Positions 10,853 to 22,350 of a stretch of DNA of 64,000 bases are shown here, in pieces. Under the pieces are notes generated by a model. That model saw only the letters and a program-made list of their open reading frames with translations. It searched no databases and was not told where the DNA came from. Every line of letters starts with the position of its first letter. Position 1 is the stretch's first letter. The translations under genes and the position numbers were made by a program. Source of the stretch: Ochotona curzoniae (lineage: Eukaryota; Chordata; Mammalia; Lagomorpha; Ochotonidae); contig NW_024465777.1 in assembly GCF_017591425.1 (NCBI RefSeq), forward strand, positions 4,836,001-4,900,000. Direction: 5' to 3'.

Positions 10853-11047
10853 TGTTTTATTCTTAATGAACATATGCTAGCTACATATTTCTGAGCTCCA
10901 GCAACCACGTGTGTGAGTGCTGATACAATCAGGGTGATTAACTGGGCCAGCAGTCTCACCTCTGTATGTCTGGAACCTATAAGCTCCCCGTCTAATTTCA
11001 CTCCCATTTCCACTTGTATGTTTATAGTCTTTTCAAATTCCATGCTG

Positions 11048-11290
11048 CCGAGGTTGGATTTTATTTATTTATTCATTTATTTAATTTTTGACATTCTTTA
11101 CATGGTTAATTGGGACACAAAGGTTCAAGGGCTACAGGAAAGTGGGTAAGACTATTATTTCCATATTTTTTTTTCTAAATCTGGGGTAAAGTGGGAGATA
11201 AAGGGAGAAGCCCCACCCAGTCTCTCCCCATCCCAGGTCCCCGATGTGTGGCATGCTCCGAGGATCTTCCTCAAGTGGTTTTGATAGTTG
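11048..11290. repeat. Possible LINE 3' fragment
   Basis: TTTATTTATTCATTTATTTA is followed by GACATTCTTTACATGG and a GGGGTAAAGTGGGAGATAAA block. It reads like interspersed-repeat sequence, but the family is unassigned. Confidence 0.35.
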
Positions 11291-11575
11291 GATTCTATTT
11301 ATTTTTTTCTTGATAGAGTTAAATAGAGATCTTCCCTCTGCTGATTCATTTCCCAAATGGCTTCAGTGGTTTTAGCCAGGATCCAGGAGCTTAATCCAGG
11401 TATCCCAATTGGGTATAAGGGCAAAAGAGCTTGAACAATCCTCTTGCTTTCCATAGCCATAAGCAGGAAGTTTATGTCAGAAGTGCAGCAGCTGGGAATC
11501 AAACCAGCATCCATTGGGCATGCTAGCACCACAGGCAGAGGCGTAGTCAGCCTACTATGGCACAGTATTGACCTC
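11291..11575 (-). mobile_element. C-type SINE, old copy
   Basis: GATCTTCCCTCTGCTGATTC and CATAAGCAGGAAGTTTAT identify it. The head is degraded to TATGGCACAGTATTGACC. Confidence 0.7.
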
Positions 11576-11611
11576 TATAAACCTTTTAAGGTCTAATTTT
11601 TTTTTGCGGGG

Positions 11612-11865
11612 GTGGGGAGGGCTACACAGTGGCTCACCAAGCTAATCCTCCATCTGCAGAGTGCCACATCCCATATGAGTGCCAGTTCGTGTTCTGGCTG
11701 CTCCAGTTCTCTTCCAGCTTCCTGCTTGTGGCTTCAGACAGCAGCGGAGGATGGCCCAAGTTCTTGGAATCCTGCACCTATGTTGGAGACCTGGAAGAAG
11801 CTCCTGGCTCCTGGCTTCAGATCAGTTTGGCTCTAGGCAATGCGGTCATTTGGCGATAGATCTTT
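11612..11865 (+). mobile_element. C-type SINE, old copy
   Basis: CATCCCATATGAGTGCCAG, CTTCCTGCTTGTGGC and GACCTGGAAGAAGCTCCTGG are retained. The 3' tail is missing after TCTTTCCATCTCTCA. Confidence 0.75.
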
Positions 11866-11959
11866 CCATCTCTCACTGGGCCCTGGCTCACGTCATTTTA
11901 ATGACTCTGTCTCACTTGGACTAAAAACCAACGCCCTTCCAATCACCTGAGTGCTGTGG

Positions 11960-12240
11960 TCCCCACTCATTGCCCATACTCCCCAGGCCTCCAGGTTGGT
12001 CCTTAAACCTGCCAGGTCCACTTCCACCTCAGGACCTTTGCACTCACTCGAATGCATCTGATAGCCAGTTGACCTCTCCCCCCCCCCCGCCTTTTTCCCC
12101 TCAATGTACCCCCTTCCCTGACTGTCCACTTAGAGCAGCAGGCTCCTCCCACACCAGCTGGCCTCTTCTGCTGCTCTGTTTACCTGGCACCCAACACCTG
12201 CCTCTGCTTGTGTCTTTCTTACCTGCTTCCTCCTTGGCAC
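11960..12240 (+). repeat. L2-like fragment
   Basis: TCCACTTCCACCTCAGGACC then TTTGCACTC matches the L2 3' motif 'cacctcagggcctttgcac'. Diverged. Confidence 0.45.
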
Positions 12241-13010
12241 AGGAAGCTCCTGGGGGGATCGGGGGTTTTACCTGGCTTGGTTTCTTGGGTAATCCAGCAC
12301 CTGGAAACTCAATGTGGGGTCCCAGAGAGAGAATGAAGGGATGTCTGAGGGCTGAGCCTGGATGGACAGGGAGGGGCACCAGAGGATGCAGCTGGACAGA
12401 GGCCCGAGCAGGACAGAAGGGTGGACTGCATCTCCCTCAGTCACCGGGTCCCTCCCTGTCCACCAGCTGGTACAGTCCATCGGGCAGAGATGGCTGGTGA
12501 GAGAGCCTGTTTCACAGGTGAGGAAACTGAGGTGGGAATGTGGGTGAGCCAGTGCCAGGACGGGTCTTGGCTTACTTCGCCTATGTGAGGGGCAGCGTGA
12601 ACATGGTTTCCGTGCATGCCTAGAGACTCGAGACCTCAGCAATTGGCGCCTGCGAACAGGGACAGCTGATATAGTGTGTTAAGTAAGCGAAGGTCCCCTC
12701 CTGTTCCCTTGGCCTCTCAAGCCCCCTTGGCCACGCGGGGTGGGTAATCTCGCCCACTTACCTGTGAGGGGAAGTCTGCTTACCTGATCCCCGATTGGGG
12801 GACGGGGTGCAGGGGAGTCTCAAGTCTCTAAACATTCACAGAAACCATGTTCCCACTGCCCCTCACATGGGCTAGGTAATCCGAGACCCATCCTGGCACC
12901 CGCTCACCCATGCAGGAAGGTGCCAAACTGCATGTCCTGCTTCTAGGGGTTCAAGGTCACTTTCCAACCACAGCTGTGTCCTCAGGAACCCGTGTGGCTG
13001 CGTGCAAGCA

Positions 13011-13127
13011 AGAGAGAGAGAGGAGAGAGAGAGAGGAAGAGAGAGGGAGAGAGAGAGGGAGAGAGAGAGAGGGAGAGAGAGGGAGAGAGAGAGGGAGAGA
13101 GAGAGATAGAGAGAGAGAAGAGAAAGG
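13011..13127. repeat. (GA)n/(GGGAGA)n microsatellite
   Basis: About 117 bp of uninterrupted purine on the plus strand with GAGA and GAGGGA variants. It creates Arg/Glu-rich and Ser/Leu-rich spurious frames. Confidence 0.95.
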
Positions 13128-13478
13128 CCATCCACGGGCTTGTTGAATGCCTGTCTCCCGCCATGGACACGACCCTCAGGCTTAGATCCCATTACACATG
13201 CCTAACTTTGGGGAGGCAGCCAGTCAGCCCTCCTAAATGAAATGTAAAGAACCGTTGGGATAGTCCGCAGTACTGCCTGGAGCCCACGCCTGTGGCCGGC
13301 TCTGCTCAGGTGGCTTTCTGAGTCATCTTCGAGGAGAGGCTGTAGAGGTGGCGCTTCCAGGCAGCTCCTGGGACCTGCCCACCCGCTGCAGGGCCAGCCC
13401 CTCTCGCCAAGGCCTGCCCCAACAGTAGTTCCCACGGGAGGAGCCCCTGCCCAGAGCGGCGTGACCGCTGGGCATGGA

Positions 13479-13512
13479 GGCGGCCCCGCCCCACCCCGCC
13501 CTGGCATTGGTC
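13479..13512 (-). promoter_or_regulatory. GC-box plus CCAAT cluster
   Basis: On the minus strand a CCAAT at 13510-13506 is followed by two GC boxes (GGGCGGGGTGGGGCGGGG) in a locally CpG-enriched patch. It looks like a small unassigned promoter or enhancer. No transcript is recognisable. Confidence 0.3.
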
Positions 13513-14184
13513 ATCCGAGGGTGTGTTCGTACCCCCTGTGGTGTAGAAGCCCTCCCTCCCCTCGGTTCTCCTCCTCTTCCTTCTCTGCCACCCTCTTCTG
13601 TCACCTCGCCTGGTGCTGGGCTGGGCTCTGTCTGGGAGGGACAGCCCAGTTGGTCTCTGCGCCCTTTCCTTCCGTCTAGGCAAGGGGCTTCAATGGGGGC
13701 TGTGCTGGTTCTGGGCAGACAGGGGCCCCTTGAGACCTGGGGGACCCACGCTCTGGTCCGTGCTGGAACCCTCAGGACCACAGCGCCCAAGGCCTTCTTC
13801 CAGGAGGGCTTGCAAAGCGTTTGTCTTGTCACCATCACACACCTGGAGTTGCTGCCATTTAACAGATGACAAGGCTGTGGCTGGGTCACCAGGGTCGGGG
13901 ACTGTCTCACCTTATGGGTTTCCAGGCCCAGCTGATCCAGGAAGTCTGGCTTGGCTGAGCCCTGGGAGGAGGCTCAGAATTCCGGCCAGGATTTCTGACT
14001 TTGGAGACAGGAGCTGGAAGGTGAACTGTCCCATGCTGCATGTGGAGAAACTGGCAAGCCAGGCCAGGTCCTCTCCTGCAGTTCTTAGGCTCTCGGATGA
14101 GGTTCCTACGCTTTCTCCAGCTTCCTGGGGCCTGGGGCCTATGCCTGAGTACATGTCACCCAAGCAAGGGGAGTGATAAGACTA

Positions 14185-14493
14185 TTTTTTTTTTAAAGAT
14201 TTATTTATTTTTTATTAGAAGGTCAGATTTACAGAGAGGAGAGAGAAAGATCCTCCATTTGCTGATTCATTTCCCAAATGGCCATAACGGCTGGAGCTGG
14301 ACTGACCTGAAGCCAGGAGCAAGGAGCTTCTTCCAGCAGGGTCCCAAGGCCTTGGGCAATCTTCTACTGCTTTCCCAGGCCACAAGCAGGGAAGTGGGAG
14401 GGAAATGGAGCAACCAGGACTTGAATTGGCACCCATATGGGATCCTGGCACATGCAAGGTGAGGACTTTAGCTACTAGGCTACTGTGCCAGGC
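14185..14493 (-). mobile_element. C-type SINE, first of a head-to-tail trio
   Basis: T-run, then GGTCAGATTTACAGAGAGGA. It has a deletion in the middle (CTTCTTCCAGCAGGGTCCC) and ends at TGTGCCAGGC. Confidence 0.88.
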
Positions 14494-14821
14494 TTTTTAT
14501 TTATTTTTATTGTAAAGTCAGATATACAGAGAGGAGGAGAGACAGAGAGGAAGATCTTCCATCCGATGATTCACTCTCTAAGTGACCACAATGGCCGGTG
14601 CTGCGCTGATCTAAAGCCAGGAGCCAGGAGCTTCATCCAGGTCTCCCATACAGGTGTAGGGTCCCGAGGCTTTGAGACGTCCTTGGTCCTTGACTGCTTT
14701 CCCCGGCCACAAGCAGGGAGCTGGATGGGAAGCGGAACTGCCCGGATTAGAACCAGCGACCATATGGAATCTCAGTGTGTTCAAGGTAAGGACTTTAGCT
14801 GCTAGGCCACTGTGCCGGGCC
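14494..14821 (-). mobile_element. C-type SINE, second of the trio, young
   Basis: Starts TTTTATTTATTTTTATTG immediately after the first element's head. Near-consensus body, ends TGTGCCGGGCC. Confidence 0.9.
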
Positions 14822-15126
14822 ATATATTTGTTTATTTGAAAGAACCACAGAGAAAGGGCATACAGAGAGAGAAAGAGAATCTTCCATCCACTGATTCACA
14901 CCCAGATGGCCACAATGGCTTGGAGCTAGGGCAGGCCAGGCTGAGCCAGGATGCAGGAGGCCCCATCTGGATCTTCCTCGTGGGTGCAGGGACCCAAACA
15001 GTTGGATCATCTTCTACTGCTTTCTTAGGCACAGGGAAGCAGAGCAGCTGGTACTCCAACTAGTGCTCATATGGGATGCCAGCTTTGCAGGTGGCGGCTC
15101 CTCCCACTAGGCCACAGCATCAGCTC
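14822..15126 (-). mobile_element. C-type SINE, third of the trio, old
   Basis: ATATTTGTTTATTTGAAAGA start with the older subfamily tail, then GCCACAATGGCTTGGAGC, ending GGCCACAGCATCAGCTCC. Confidence 0.85.
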
Positions 15127-16919
15127 CAGGAGTGGGTCTGAACCAGGCTTTGTCTTCCCTCTGGCGGCCTGAGCCCCTGCCCACAGAGGTGGGAGGCACT
15201 GACCAGCCCCTCTCTGGACACGTGGAGACTCCAGGCATTGATAGGATCCTGGGGTTCAGCTGGGGCCTTTGCTGGGCGCTCACATGGAAGTCAAAGGATG
15301 GTTTCTGTGGCCCAATCATAGCCCAGCCCGGAACAGCTGGGCTCTGGGTAGGCCTGGGCAGAGACTTTTGCCAGCGGCCTGAGCCGGCTTATCCTAGAAT
15401 CAGGGAGCAGAGAATCAGCAGCCCTTGGCCCCTCCCAGGGCAGACCCAGCCCAGGACTCCCACTCTGAGAGGGTGAGTCAGGCGGCTGCCTCAGAGACCA
15501 GGGTTCCTGGGCGGGAGCTGCGGTTGTGGGTGAGGACAGAGGCTCAGGGGCCCTGGCTCCCCACTGGGTAAACCATCCATCTCTGCCCCCACCACACCAA
15601 GTTGCCCCTGTGGGCATGGTTGCCTTCCTTCCCCCACTGTTTCTCTGCTGGGTTTTGGAGTCCGCAGCGGCAAGCGGTTGCCACACTAACCTTTTTTGGA
15701 GATAGATGGGATTTAGGGCTTCTTTCCCTGGGACCCAGGGCTCTGCGCAGAGGTCTGTAAACTACTAAACTGGGTGGCTGGAGAAGCAAGCCACCGCTGC
15801 TATCTAGGGGCACTTCAGCCACCCATGTGGCGATGCCCCCAAATGGGACAAGATGTATAGGAACCTGTGAGTGCTAGTTCCAGCTCTTGCTGCTTGGTCT
15901 GAGGGCAGCAGCTTGCTTTCCACGGGGTTTGGGAAATGGTCCCTGTAGGTGGGAAGGTGGCAGTGGCTGCAGGTGACACGGTAATGCTTGTGGTGACAGG
16001 TGTGTGGGACTGGCTATAGAAGGCCCTCTGTGTCTCGTGGGAAACTGCTGAGTGGCCAGGAGCATGGGAGCTGCTTAGGGCCTGGGCCCCTTAGGGCTGT
16101 CTCTTGGCTCTGTCTGGGAACCTGCTGTGACCTGATCCACCCACCCCCTGGCACTTTGCCCTCCCCACTGAGTGGCGATGACGTGGCCTCGTGCACCTTG
16201 GCAGAACCAGAAGCCGGGCGTGTGGGCCGCCCTCACCCATGTTCTCTGGAACCTGCCTGCCTCCGGGCACTGTCCTTCCTCCTGTCCCAGGATGCTCTTC
16301 ATGGCTTCCCAGTGTGGGGATAAATGCTGAGTCTCTAACCTGGTTAGCCTCAGCCCCAATTTCTTCCCACACCCCAGTTGTGCTTCAACCACATCCAGGT
16401 GCTTTCCTGATCTGCAAATACAGCATGCGAGCCCAACCCAGGCAGCCAGCCCACCCTGCCCCAGTTCTGCAACTTCCCAGCTCAGCGCTCAGCCTCCCAG
16501 CCTGAAGACACCTCCCCTAGCCTCTCCCTCTGAAGGGGCTCCCTGTTAATTCCCCATCTCTCACACCCACCACCACTGCAGGCCCAGCCACCTGCTCATT
16601 TATTCTTTGGCCACTGTCTTCACCTGCAGGGCGGGGAACTGCTTCTTGGTTCTCCCTGGCTTCTGGATGGTGCCAAATCAATGGAATAAATAAATGATGT
16701 TCCTGTAAGTGACCCTTTTGCTACCCTGGCCCATGGACGACATCCTCCTGGGATATCTGCTTGCTGCTCCTCCTTGGGCTCCACACCCCAATCAGCAGAG
16801 GGAAGCTGGCCCTGTGTCCCTGTGTGGCAGCTGCAGAGGATGGTCGGGGTCGAACACTTTGATCCTGTGGAGCTGAGGGTTTGGCCAAGCCTGAAGTCTC
16901 ACCCCCCTACCATGTGGTT
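15127..16919. other. Intergenic block without gene
   Basis: GC-rich unique sequence. No SINE, no coding frame with recognisable similarity and no clear RNA gene. A short AATAAATAAATG at 16684-16696 looks like an ancient repeat tail. Confidence 0.6.
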
Positions 16920-17036
16920 CCTTCCCTTCCCTTCCCTTCCCTTCGCTTCCCTTCCCTTCCTTTCCCTTCCCTTCCCTTCCCTTCCCTTCCTTTCCCTTCC
17001 CTTCCCTTTCTTTTCCCTCTCTCTCTTTCTTCTTTC
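16920..17036. repeat. (CTTCC)n pentanucleotide microsatellite
   Basis: About 95 bp of TTCCC repeats with three variant units, followed by CT-rich sequence. It abuts the tail of the next SINE, so on the minus strand it is a GGGAA extension of that SINE tail. Confidence 0.95.
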
Positions 17037-17350
17037 AGATTTATTTGTTTTTATTGGAAAGGCAGATTTTACAGAGAGGAGAGAGAGCAGATCCTCCATC
17101 TGCTGGTTCACTCCCTAAATGGCAGCAATGTCCAGAGCTGTGCCGATCCGAAGCCAGGAGCCAGGAACTTCCTCCAGATCTCCTATGTGTTCAGGGTCCC
17201 AAGGGCTTGGGCCATCCTCGATTGCTTTCTCAAGGCCACAGTGGGAAGCTGGATGGGAAGTGGAGCAGTCAGGATATAAACCAGCGCCCCATATGGGATC
17301 CCAGCACATGCAAGGCGAGGATTTAGCAATTGAGCCATCATGCTGGGCCC
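17037..17350 (-). mobile_element. C-type SINE
   Basis: TTTTTATTGGAAAGGCAGAT start, CCATATGGGATCCCAGCACA near the head, ending CATGCTGGGCCC. Confidence 0.9.
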
Positions 17351-17479
17351 GCGGTTTGGTTCTTGTGAAGATGCTACCAGTGCTACCAGCTTCCTCACCA
17401 GGGGGATCTGTCACCTTTGGCTCCCCTGCTACCAACTCCCCTGTATCATGGGGAGGAGACCCTCCTCTACAAGAGCCTT

Positions 17480-17686
17480 TTAAAAAAGGGTATAGAAAGG
17501 CAGCGATGTCCCATCTATGGGTTTACTCCCTAAATGGCCACAACAGCTAGGAGTGGGGCAGCCTGAAACCACATCCTGGCCTCCCACATGCTGCCTTCTC
17601 AGGCACATCAGTAGGAATCTGGATAGGAATCAGAGCAGCCAGGAACCAGATATGGGATGCCCGAGTTGCAGGTGCTAGCATGGGCC
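17480..17686 (-). mobile_element. C-type SINE, truncated
   Basis: Only parts survive: CCTAAATGGCCACAACAGCT, CTTCTCAGGCACATCAGTAG and GTTGCAGGTGCTAGCATGGG. Confidence 0.6.
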
Positions 17687-18211
17687 TCAGTGGCCTTCAT
17701 GGACCACTTGCCTACCCCTGAAGCTGAGGGGGGACTACACATCCCACCTCCCACTCCCTGGCAGCTAGGAGTTGGGTGCAAACCTGGGGTCCCACCGACA
17801 GAAGCTTAAGCCCATGGCTCAACCAGGAATAGGGCGTGCTCAGAAGCTGGCTTTGCCAGCAGAGCTCAATGCTGGCTGGTGTCTTGCCGTGGGCTTGGGC
17901 TGGCCTGCCCTCTCTCTTCCTCCATCCTTGCTGTATCTAGGACCCAGCATTGCCAGGTTTTGTGTCAGTTCCTGGAGCCTCCCCCCATCGTCCTTGTCTT
18001 CGTGGGTCAGCCTGAGTCAGCTTCTAATGCTCGCCCCCAAGCAGTCTGATTGCCACCTGCCTTTGCCCCAGACGTTGTCATTATCACTACCCCATCAAGC
18101 TCATCAATCACAAGATACCCGTCCATTTACTCCCACCAGCCTGGCCAGACACCCAGCCACGTTACCACCTCTGGGACTTTGAGCTTCAGCAGCTAGGACC
18201 ACCCAGACTGT

Positions 18212-18226
18212 CCACCAGGGGTCACT
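18212..18226 (+). promoter_or_regulatory. CTCF-like motif, one mismatch
   Basis: CCACCAGGGGTCACT fits CCASYAGRKGGCRSY except for T at the second position of GGC. Weak candidate. Confidence 0.25.
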
Positions 18227-18631
18227 GCGGAAAATAGAGCCCCACTCAATGCTTTCAGCAGGGGGTCAGGGGTGGCCACCAGCAACAGGTGCATCCACAG
18301 TCGTTGCTGAGGATCACCGAGCTATGACTCCAGGTCTGCCTTGCAGAGCTACCCAGAACTGAGCCACGGGGACCCCAGTTCGAGACGACACCCCTGAAAC
18401 TTCAATGCAGACACTGGGAAGCTGCAGTGTCTCTGTTCACCATGGCACAGCTGCCCTGGGCTGACAACAAGCAGGAGACCTGACAGTGGGTTCTGACTGC
18501 GCAGCAACCTTGCCGGCTGCCTCTGCTGGCCGGCAGAACAGCCAGGAACGGGGCAGGAAGTCATGAAAAGGAAAGCAGTAGTGGCAGTCACGTAGTCTCA
18601 TTACATCTCAGACATTAGTCTGTTGGGATCC

Positions 18632-18740
18632 CTACATTTTTATTTCGTTTCGTTTGAGAGAGAGAGAGCTTTCACAGATTCCTTGCCTGCAACAGCCAGG
18701 GCTGGGCCAAGCCAAAGCCAGGAACTCCATCCGGGTTCCC
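18632..18740 (-). mobile_element. C-type SINE fragment
   Basis: TTTGAGAGAGAGAGAGC tail side, then CCAGGGCTGGGCCAAGCC. Truncated after the first third. Confidence 0.55.
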
Positions 18741-19324
18741 CTCATGAGCCTGCTGCTGCCCGGGATGAGAAGCAGCAGAAGGTGAGTGTCTTCGCCACCC
18801 AGTGTCTTACTGCTGAGCACAGCGCCTGCCTCGGGCACATTCCATGAAGCCATCAGCAATGGCCTTGCCGCCGGCCACCCCCACAGGCCACTGCTCCCAC
18901 ACAGATGCCAGCAGGCGGGAAGCAGCAGCTCTTGGTCAGATGCCAGCACCTGCAGGCTGGGAGAGCCACTCTGCAGCATTTTTCTTCCTCTCCCAGCCTG
19001 GCTCTCACCTGCCACCAACCATCACTGTCACTGCTCTCACTTCCTCCGCCAATGTCAAGGCCTAGAGAGCAGCCATCTTTCCTTCCACCTGCCAGCACCA
19101 CGGACATGATGACCCCATTCTGTCCCTTGCCAGGTGGCAATGAGGTCACTTCCCTGCCTGCCTGCCACTCCCAGAGATAATGGCTTAATGAAGTGCTTAT
19201 CGTCACCCTCACACCTAGGGGAGGCTGGGAAGGCTTTGGGTGGGGCTGAGGGGTTTGGTGACCATGAGGGTCCAGGAGAGCCTTCAGGAAGCCATTTTGT
19301 CCTAGTCTCTATCGTGGAGAAAGC

Positions 19325-19400
19325 CACTTTGTGTGACAGCAGGCAGGTAGTGGCACCTCTCTGGGCCTCAGTCTCTTCATCTGGTAGGTGGGCTCGAGGA
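19325..19400 (+). repeat. MIR-like fragment
   Basis: CTCTCTGGGCCTCAGTCTCT then TCATCTGGTAGG matches the MIR end. Confidence 0.5.
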
Positions 19401-20239
19401 GTCACCTTATGGAACTCCATAAGGTTCAAGGTCCTTCATAGCCCTGGCCCAGCACCCAGGGGCTCCCGGGCTGACCTGATGCTCACTGTCTCAGGCACCA
19501 CTAGAGCACTGGCCACAGCTCCACTCTAACCCATGAGACAGGAAACAGGCAGAGAGGTACACAGGGATGAGTGGCAGGTGCCCAGCCCTGGAGCCTGAGT
19601 TCTGGTCTCAGTGCGTCCCAGTTCTAGAAACAGGCCTTCTACACCAGACCTGCCCAGGCACCGCCCTTTCTGGCTTGACCTGGGCTCTCAGAGGGTGGAA
19701 CTGGGGGCTTCCCGCCTGGCCCTGGGGGTGGTGGAGCTCTGGCACAGCTTCTTCAGAATGGACACTAGACTCGCAGTTCTGGCACAACTCCGACACATCC
19801 CAAGTTGTTCCCTTGCTCCCGCCTCCCAGCTCCACTCTCTTGGGCTTGGGTCTTAGCCAGGGGCCCGGAGTACACAGAAAGTTGCAGTATTTCCAGCCAA
19901 TCATCACTTAGTGAGTGCTCGCTGTGTCCTGGGCCGTACGGTACCACATGGGAGCTGACTGGATGCGCTTCTGGGCTGGTGTAACTCCGCAAGTTCTCAT
20001 CAACATGGGCATAGCCAAGAGCTTGGTCCAGAGCAGGCTCAAAGGCTCAGCCTCCTGGCTGCATGGAACGGGGCCCAGGTACTCCACTCCCCCAGGTGCC
20101 GAACACCTCTTGGTGCTCGCGTCCTTGTCTGGAACCCAGGTGTGCTGGAAGGTGCAGCCCCCAGGGGTCAGCACTCATGGGACCCTTCTGCCACTCTCTG
20201 CCCTGTACATCTTGTCTTCCCCACTTTCCCTCTACCCTG

Positions 20240-20310
20240 CTGGGGCAGGAGGGATGGGCTCTCAGAACCTCGGCTTACCTGCCTGTAAAATGGGCACATG
20301 GCTCCTGACC
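20240..20310 (+). repeat. MIR-like fragment
   Basis: AACCTCGGCTTACCTGCCTG then TAAAATGGGC matches the MIR terminal 'ctcatctgtaaaatggg'. Confidence 0.5.
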
Positions 20311-20489
20311 ATTTGATGGTGAAGAGGCTGCTGTGCACACACTATCAAGGGCTCTACAAGGCAGAACTGAGAGTGACCTGCGCAGGGTCACCCCGAGGTG
20401 ACAGGGTGGGTGGGAGGGGGTGTGAGCGGAGCCCTGCCCCCATCCCTGGGCTTCCTGGAGCCCAAGAAAGGCCCTGGCTGCTGCTCCCA

Positions 20490-20672
20490 GTTTTAAGGTT
20501 TCCAGGGTGTTAAATACAAAAGTTGAAAGGATTGCAGAAAACATGGCAACGTTAACTGTTTGCATTCAACAAATGAGTGCTTTAACACACACAAAATGCA
20601 ATGCGATGTAATTGTGCTATTCAGAAGATAATTATAGGATTTATAGAAAATATTAATTCATGGTACGCTGCA
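20490..20672. promoter_or_regulatory. AT-rich candidate conserved element
   Basis: An isolated AT-rich patch inside GC-rich DNA with AACGTTAACTG, ATAATTATAGG and TATTAATTCATGG motifs. It could be a conserved noncoding element. The TTCAACAAATGAGTGC part also resembles an ancient repeat tail, so the call is weak. Confidence 0.3.
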
Positions 20673-20724
20673 GGAGGTGTGGCTGGATAATGAGACAGTT
20701 TGCAATGCTTCTGTCACCATGTAC

Positions 20725-20990
20725 CCGAACGTCCCCGTGGCCCGTGTGGCCTTCTCCATCTTCTTGCTTTACCTCCTGGCCCCACTTTCCCCCTCAGCCC
20801 CCTCTTGGATTCTTCCACAGTTCCTTGGGCTGCAGGAGGTGTGATCGCACCCCAGGACATTTGCACAGCTTGGGGCCTTCCTGCTCAGACAGCCTCATAG
20901 CGAGCTCCGCCATCTCCTCTGGTCCTGCAAAAACCCTCTTGCCAGAGAACTTCCCCCACGTCCCCAGCCCCTGCGCATCTGTGTGAAGTT
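20725..20990 (+). repeat. L2-like fragment
   Basis: CCCAGGACATTTGCACAGCT and TTGCCAGAGAACTTCCCC resemble L2 3' sequence. Confidence 0.4.
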
Positions 20991-21056
20991 GTAGACTCCA
21001 GCCCCTTTGTGTCTCCATTTTCCTCCTCAGAACTTTCCAGCATGTCACACTGCTGC

Positions 21057-21290
21057 GCACACACACATGAACATACACACCTGCACACAAATGCACCATG
21101 CATACACTACATGAACACACGGGCACATGCATGCACACACGCTATGAGCACACACACACTATGCACATGCTACACACGCGTGCACATATACACCAGACAC
21201 ATGTGCACACACTGTGTGAACACACATGCACAATACATTACACACACTGCACGAACACATGTGTGCACGTGTGCACCAACACACAGTGTT
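21057..21290. repeat. Imperfect (CA)n/(CACATG)n repeat
   Basis: About 230 bp of alternating purine-pyrimidine repeats with ACACACATG and TGCACACA variants, an old expanded CA microsatellite. Confidence 0.92.
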
Positions 21291-21969
21291 ATCACCTGCA
21301 GCATCCCTCATAGCTCTGACAGCTGTGCGTAGGTGACCCATAAACACTTGGTGGAGGAAAGGATGTGTTGCTGGCTTTGCCAGTGCGCCCAGGCTGAGGT
21401 CTGCCCAGTTCCATGCCTGCTGCCAGGGCCCGGTGGGCGCTCAAGTGGTTGGCAGAGCAGTCAAGATGGCTCTGTATTCCCAGGGGGCTGCATGATGGGA
21501 CTCCATGGAATGTCTCATGCTGTGGACGGGGTGTAGGTGGTGGCTTTTACCCTGAGGCTGGGGGGAGGAAGTGGCCACTGGGGACCCTGCTGCCCAGAGA
21601 CAGTGCCAGCCCCAGGTCAGGAACATCACATTTCCTGTCTCATTCCTTTGCTGTATGACAGGCAGCTGAGGGTAGAGGCCTAGGCTGTGGCCAGGGGAGG
21701 GGCTGGGCTTCCGTGTTTCCTGTAGCCTGCCCCATTTCAGGTTCCTCCTTAAGGTTCAGGTTTCCCATGCTGCCCTGGGCCAGGTCACATGCCCCTGCCG
21801 ACCTCTCAGGCGTGGAGGGAAGGGGCCCGGGGTGTCAGGGAGGAGGTAGGAAAGACATCTGCGCTTCCCCAATCCAGCTGCCTCCCCAGGTTAGGAGCAG
21901 CTTGCAGGCATGGATAAGTTTTTTTTTTTTTAGACCTGTGAAAGGTTTTTTTTTTTTTTTTTTAAATGC
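21291..21969. other. Intergenic block without gene
   Basis: Unique GC-rich sequence ending in two T-runs (21919-21931 and 21946-21963). No gene recognised. Confidence 0.55.
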
Positions 21970-22250
21970 ATCTATTTTGGGGGCCTGTGTGATGGCTCAG
22001 TTGGCTAATCTTCTACCTGCAAGTGCTGGTATCCCGTTTAGGTACCAGTACATGTCCTGGCTGCTCCATTTCCCATTCAGTTCCTTGATTGTGGCCTGAA
22101 GGATGACCCAAAACTTCAAGACTGCTGTATCCACGTGGGAGACCAGGAAGAAACTTTTTGGTTCTTGGTTTTGGATCAGCTCAGCCCTGGTCAGTGCAGC
22201 CATTTGGGGAGTGAACCAGCAGATGGAAGAGCTTTTTGCCTCTCATTCTG
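21970..22250 (+). mobile_element. C-type SINE, old copy
   Basis: GGGGCCTGTGTGATGGCTCA head, CTGGTATCCCGTTTAGGTAC, and GGGAGTGAACCAGCAGATGG. Confidence 0.8.
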
Positions 22251-22350
22251 AAACCAGGAATCAAGAACTCCACTCAGGTCTCCGGTGCAGGTGGCAGGGA
22301 CCCATGACCTCGAGTCACCAACTGCTGCCTCCCATGAGGCACTAGCAGGA
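22251..22350 (-). mobile_element. C-type SINE fragment
   Basis: CACTCAGGTCTCCGGTGCAG and TGCTGCCTCCCATGAGGCAC are remnants of the opposite orientation. Confidence 0.45.

Larger units (their letters stand above)
11866..14184. other. Intergenic block without gene
   Basis: Holds an L2-like fragment, a purine microsatellite and a small GC-box/CCAAT cluster near 13.5 kb. The remainder is GC-rich unique sequence. Confidence 0.65.
17687..21056. other. Intergenic block without gene
   Basis: GC-rich sequence with a SINE fragment at 18632-18740, MIR-like pieces near 19330-19400 and 20240-20310, an L2-like piece near 20725-20990 and an AT-rich patch at 20490-20672. No exon of a known gene. Confidence 0.6.

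Noticed and set aside
12910..13240. Arg/Glu repeat and Ser/Leu repeat open frames
   Set aside because: They are translations of the (GA)n microsatellite in different frames.
16881..17279. Open frame with PFPSLPFPSLP repeats
   Set aside because: Produced by the (CTTCC)n array plus a SINE.
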